DNA from: Modestobacter sp.
GTDB lineage: Bacteria; Actinomycetota; Actinomycetes; Mycobacteriales; Geodermatophilaceae
Length of the DNA stretch: 5,449 bases
Direction: 5' to 3'
Assembly (NCBI GenBank): GCA_025965635.1
Contig: JAOPWO010000389.1
Span: 1-5,449, forward strand
Part shown: positions 4,831 through 5,449 of the stretch, piece after piece
How positions within the stretch are numbered: the first letter of the stretch is position 1
How the letters are laid out: the number at the start of each line of letters is the position of its first letter
Notes under the pieces: generated by a model
Told to the model about the DNA's origin: nothing
Seen by the model: only the letters and a program-made list of their open reading frames with translations
Database searches by the model: none
Position numbers and translations under genes: made by a program

Positions 4831-5271
4831 ATGCACGCCGGCCGGCCCCCGCACCCAGACTCCGAACGCGGGTCGACGTTGCCGTTCGTACTGGTCTGCT
4901 GGCTGGTCGCGGCCCTGATGGTGTTCGGCGCGATCGCCGCCTCCGACGCCTTCCTCGAGCAGCAGCGAGTGCAGTCCGCCTGCGACGGCGCCGCCCTTGC
5001 CGCGGCCAACCAGGCCGACGAGGCGGCGCTCTATGCGCGGGGAGTGGGTACCGCGCTCCCGCTCACGGCGGCCGGCGCGGAGGCCGCGGTGGCCGATCAG
5101 CTGACCGACACCGGCGTCCGGCTCGACGCCTGGTCGGCCGCCACCGACGGGATCGAGGTGACGGTGCGGTGCACCCGCACCGTGCAGATCACCTTCGGCT
5201 GGCTGTTCCTGGCCGGGGAGCCGCTGGAGCGCACCGCCGTGGCCAGTGCCCGCGCCCCCACGGGCCCCTGA
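4831..5271 (+). CDS. TadE/TadG-like pilus-assembly family protein
   Basis: This 146-residue protein has the layout of small TadE/TadG-like (Flp pilus assembly) proteins. A short polar N-terminus ends in ERGSTLPF (12-19), followed by one membrane helix (about 18-38). Next comes the alpha-helical motif EQQRVQSACDGAALAAANQAD (43-63), typical of the RGS...AAxxAAxAAA architecture of this family, and then a mixed extracytoplasmic domain. Cys51 and Cys114 lie outside the membrane helix and could form a disulfide. The family includes minor pilins and secreted membrane-anchored proteins of Tad loci. No tadA ATPase, tadB/C or prepilin peptidase is in the window, so the gene appears orphaned here. The ATG at 4831 is preferred over the much longer open frame because the family motif begins 12 residues in, no other start nearby is supported, and a -10 box sits at leaderless spacing. 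Its precise function is unknown. Confidence 0.82.
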   Translation: MHAGRPPHPDSERGSTLPFVLVCWLVAALMVFGAIAASDAFLEQQRVQSACDGAALAAANQADEAALYARGVGTALPLTAAGAEAAVADQLTDTGVRLDAWSAATDGIEVTVRCTRTVQITFGWLFLAGEPLERTAVASARAPTGP

Positions 5272-5292
5272 CCGCCCCGGGCCCGGACGGCA

Positions 5293-5322
5293 ACGGCCCC
5301 CGACCAGCTGGTCGGGGGCCGT
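5293..5322. terminator. Perfect 30-bp palindrome, probable bidirectional terminator
   Basis: Both arms are exact over 15 bases (ACGGCCCCCGACCAG and its reverse complement), giving a 13-bp stem with an AGCT loop. It lies 21 bases after the stop of the plus-strand TadE-like gene and 11 bases after the 3' end of the minus-strand tRNA-Tyr. The palindrome can therefore stop both convergent transcripts. It has no U-tract on either side. Confidence 0.85.
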
Positions 5323-5333
5323 CGTACCGGGGG

Positions 5334-5415
5334 TGGCGGGTGAAGGATTCGAACCTTCGTAGGCTAAGCCGACGGATTTACAGTCCGCTCCCATTGGCCA
5401 CTCGGGCAACCCGCC
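5334..5415 (-). tRNA. tRNA-Tyr (anticodon GTA)
   Basis: This is an 82-base class II tRNA. Acceptor GGCGGGT pairs with ACCCGCC, anticodon stem GCGGA/TCCGT carries loop CTGTAAA (anticodon GTA), a long variable arm CGGCTTAGCCTAC follows, and the T arm is GAAGG TTCGAAT CCTTC. The discriminator base is A and CCA is not encoded. The long variable arm together with GTA is diagnostic for bacterial tRNA-Tyr. Confidence 0.97.
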
Positions 5416-5432
5416 GCGTTTGGTACCGGGAG

Positions 5433-5438
5433 AGCGTA
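5433..5438 (-). promoter_or_regulatory. Candidate -10 box of tRNA-Tyr
   Basis: The minus strand reads TACGCT 17 bases before the tRNA-Tyr 5' end, giving a short leader of about ten bases. The -35 position would fall beyond the right edge of the window, so it cannot be checked here. Confidence 0.45.
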
Positions 5439-5449
5439 CAAGACGACGG

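Noticed and set aside
1449..5415. Integrated element using a tRNA gene as attachment site
   Set aside because: No second copy of a tRNA 3' end, no integrase or transposase, and no change in base composition were seen.

Overview
The window looks like chromosomal DNA of a high-GC actinobacterium. Codons end almost always in G or C, start codons include GTG and TTG, hairpin terminators lack U-tracts, and tRNA genes do not encode CCA. The minus-strand order tRNA-Thr, tRNA-Met, rpmG, hadA-like, hadB-like matches, from memory, the mycobacterial block thrT-metT-rpmG2-hadA-hadB. There is no sign of mycobacterial ancestry beyond this shared block. A Geodermatophilus/Blastococcus-type lineage is a guess that I cannot test here.

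Left part (1-1521, all minus strand, transcribed right to left): tRNA-Thr(GGT) and tRNA-Met(CAT) are followed by a hairpin. Then come ribosomal protein L33 (rpmG) and two hotdog-fold MaoC-type hydratase subunits (hadA, hadB) that overlap by ATGA. Eleven bases after hadB a membrane-anchored protein begins and runs off the window. This is a translation and acyl-thioester housekeeping block.

Middle part (1624-4391, minus strand): a large membrane-bound c-di-GMP protein has about seven membrane helices, a GAF-like region, a decayed GGDEF domain and an intact EAL domain, so it is probably a phosphodiesterase. Upstream of it are a strong hairpin and an unrecognised 34-residue ORF with an excellent Shine-Dalgarno sequence. 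Its C-terminus is a tandem TWRWG repeat.

Right part (4392-5449): a 439-bp intergenic stretch holds operator-like inverted repeats and a cluster of four DnaA-box-like nonamers. It is followed by a plus-strand TadE/TadG-like pilus-assembly protein that appears to be leaderless. A perfect 30-bp palindrome separates it from the convergent tRNA-Tyr(GTA) gene at the right edge.

The main items for a second look are the 34-aa peptide gene, the DnaA-box cluster, the EAL protein with a dead-looking GGDEF site, and an L33 with three of four zinc cysteines. I found no CRISPR array, insertion sequence, integrase or other clear mobile element.
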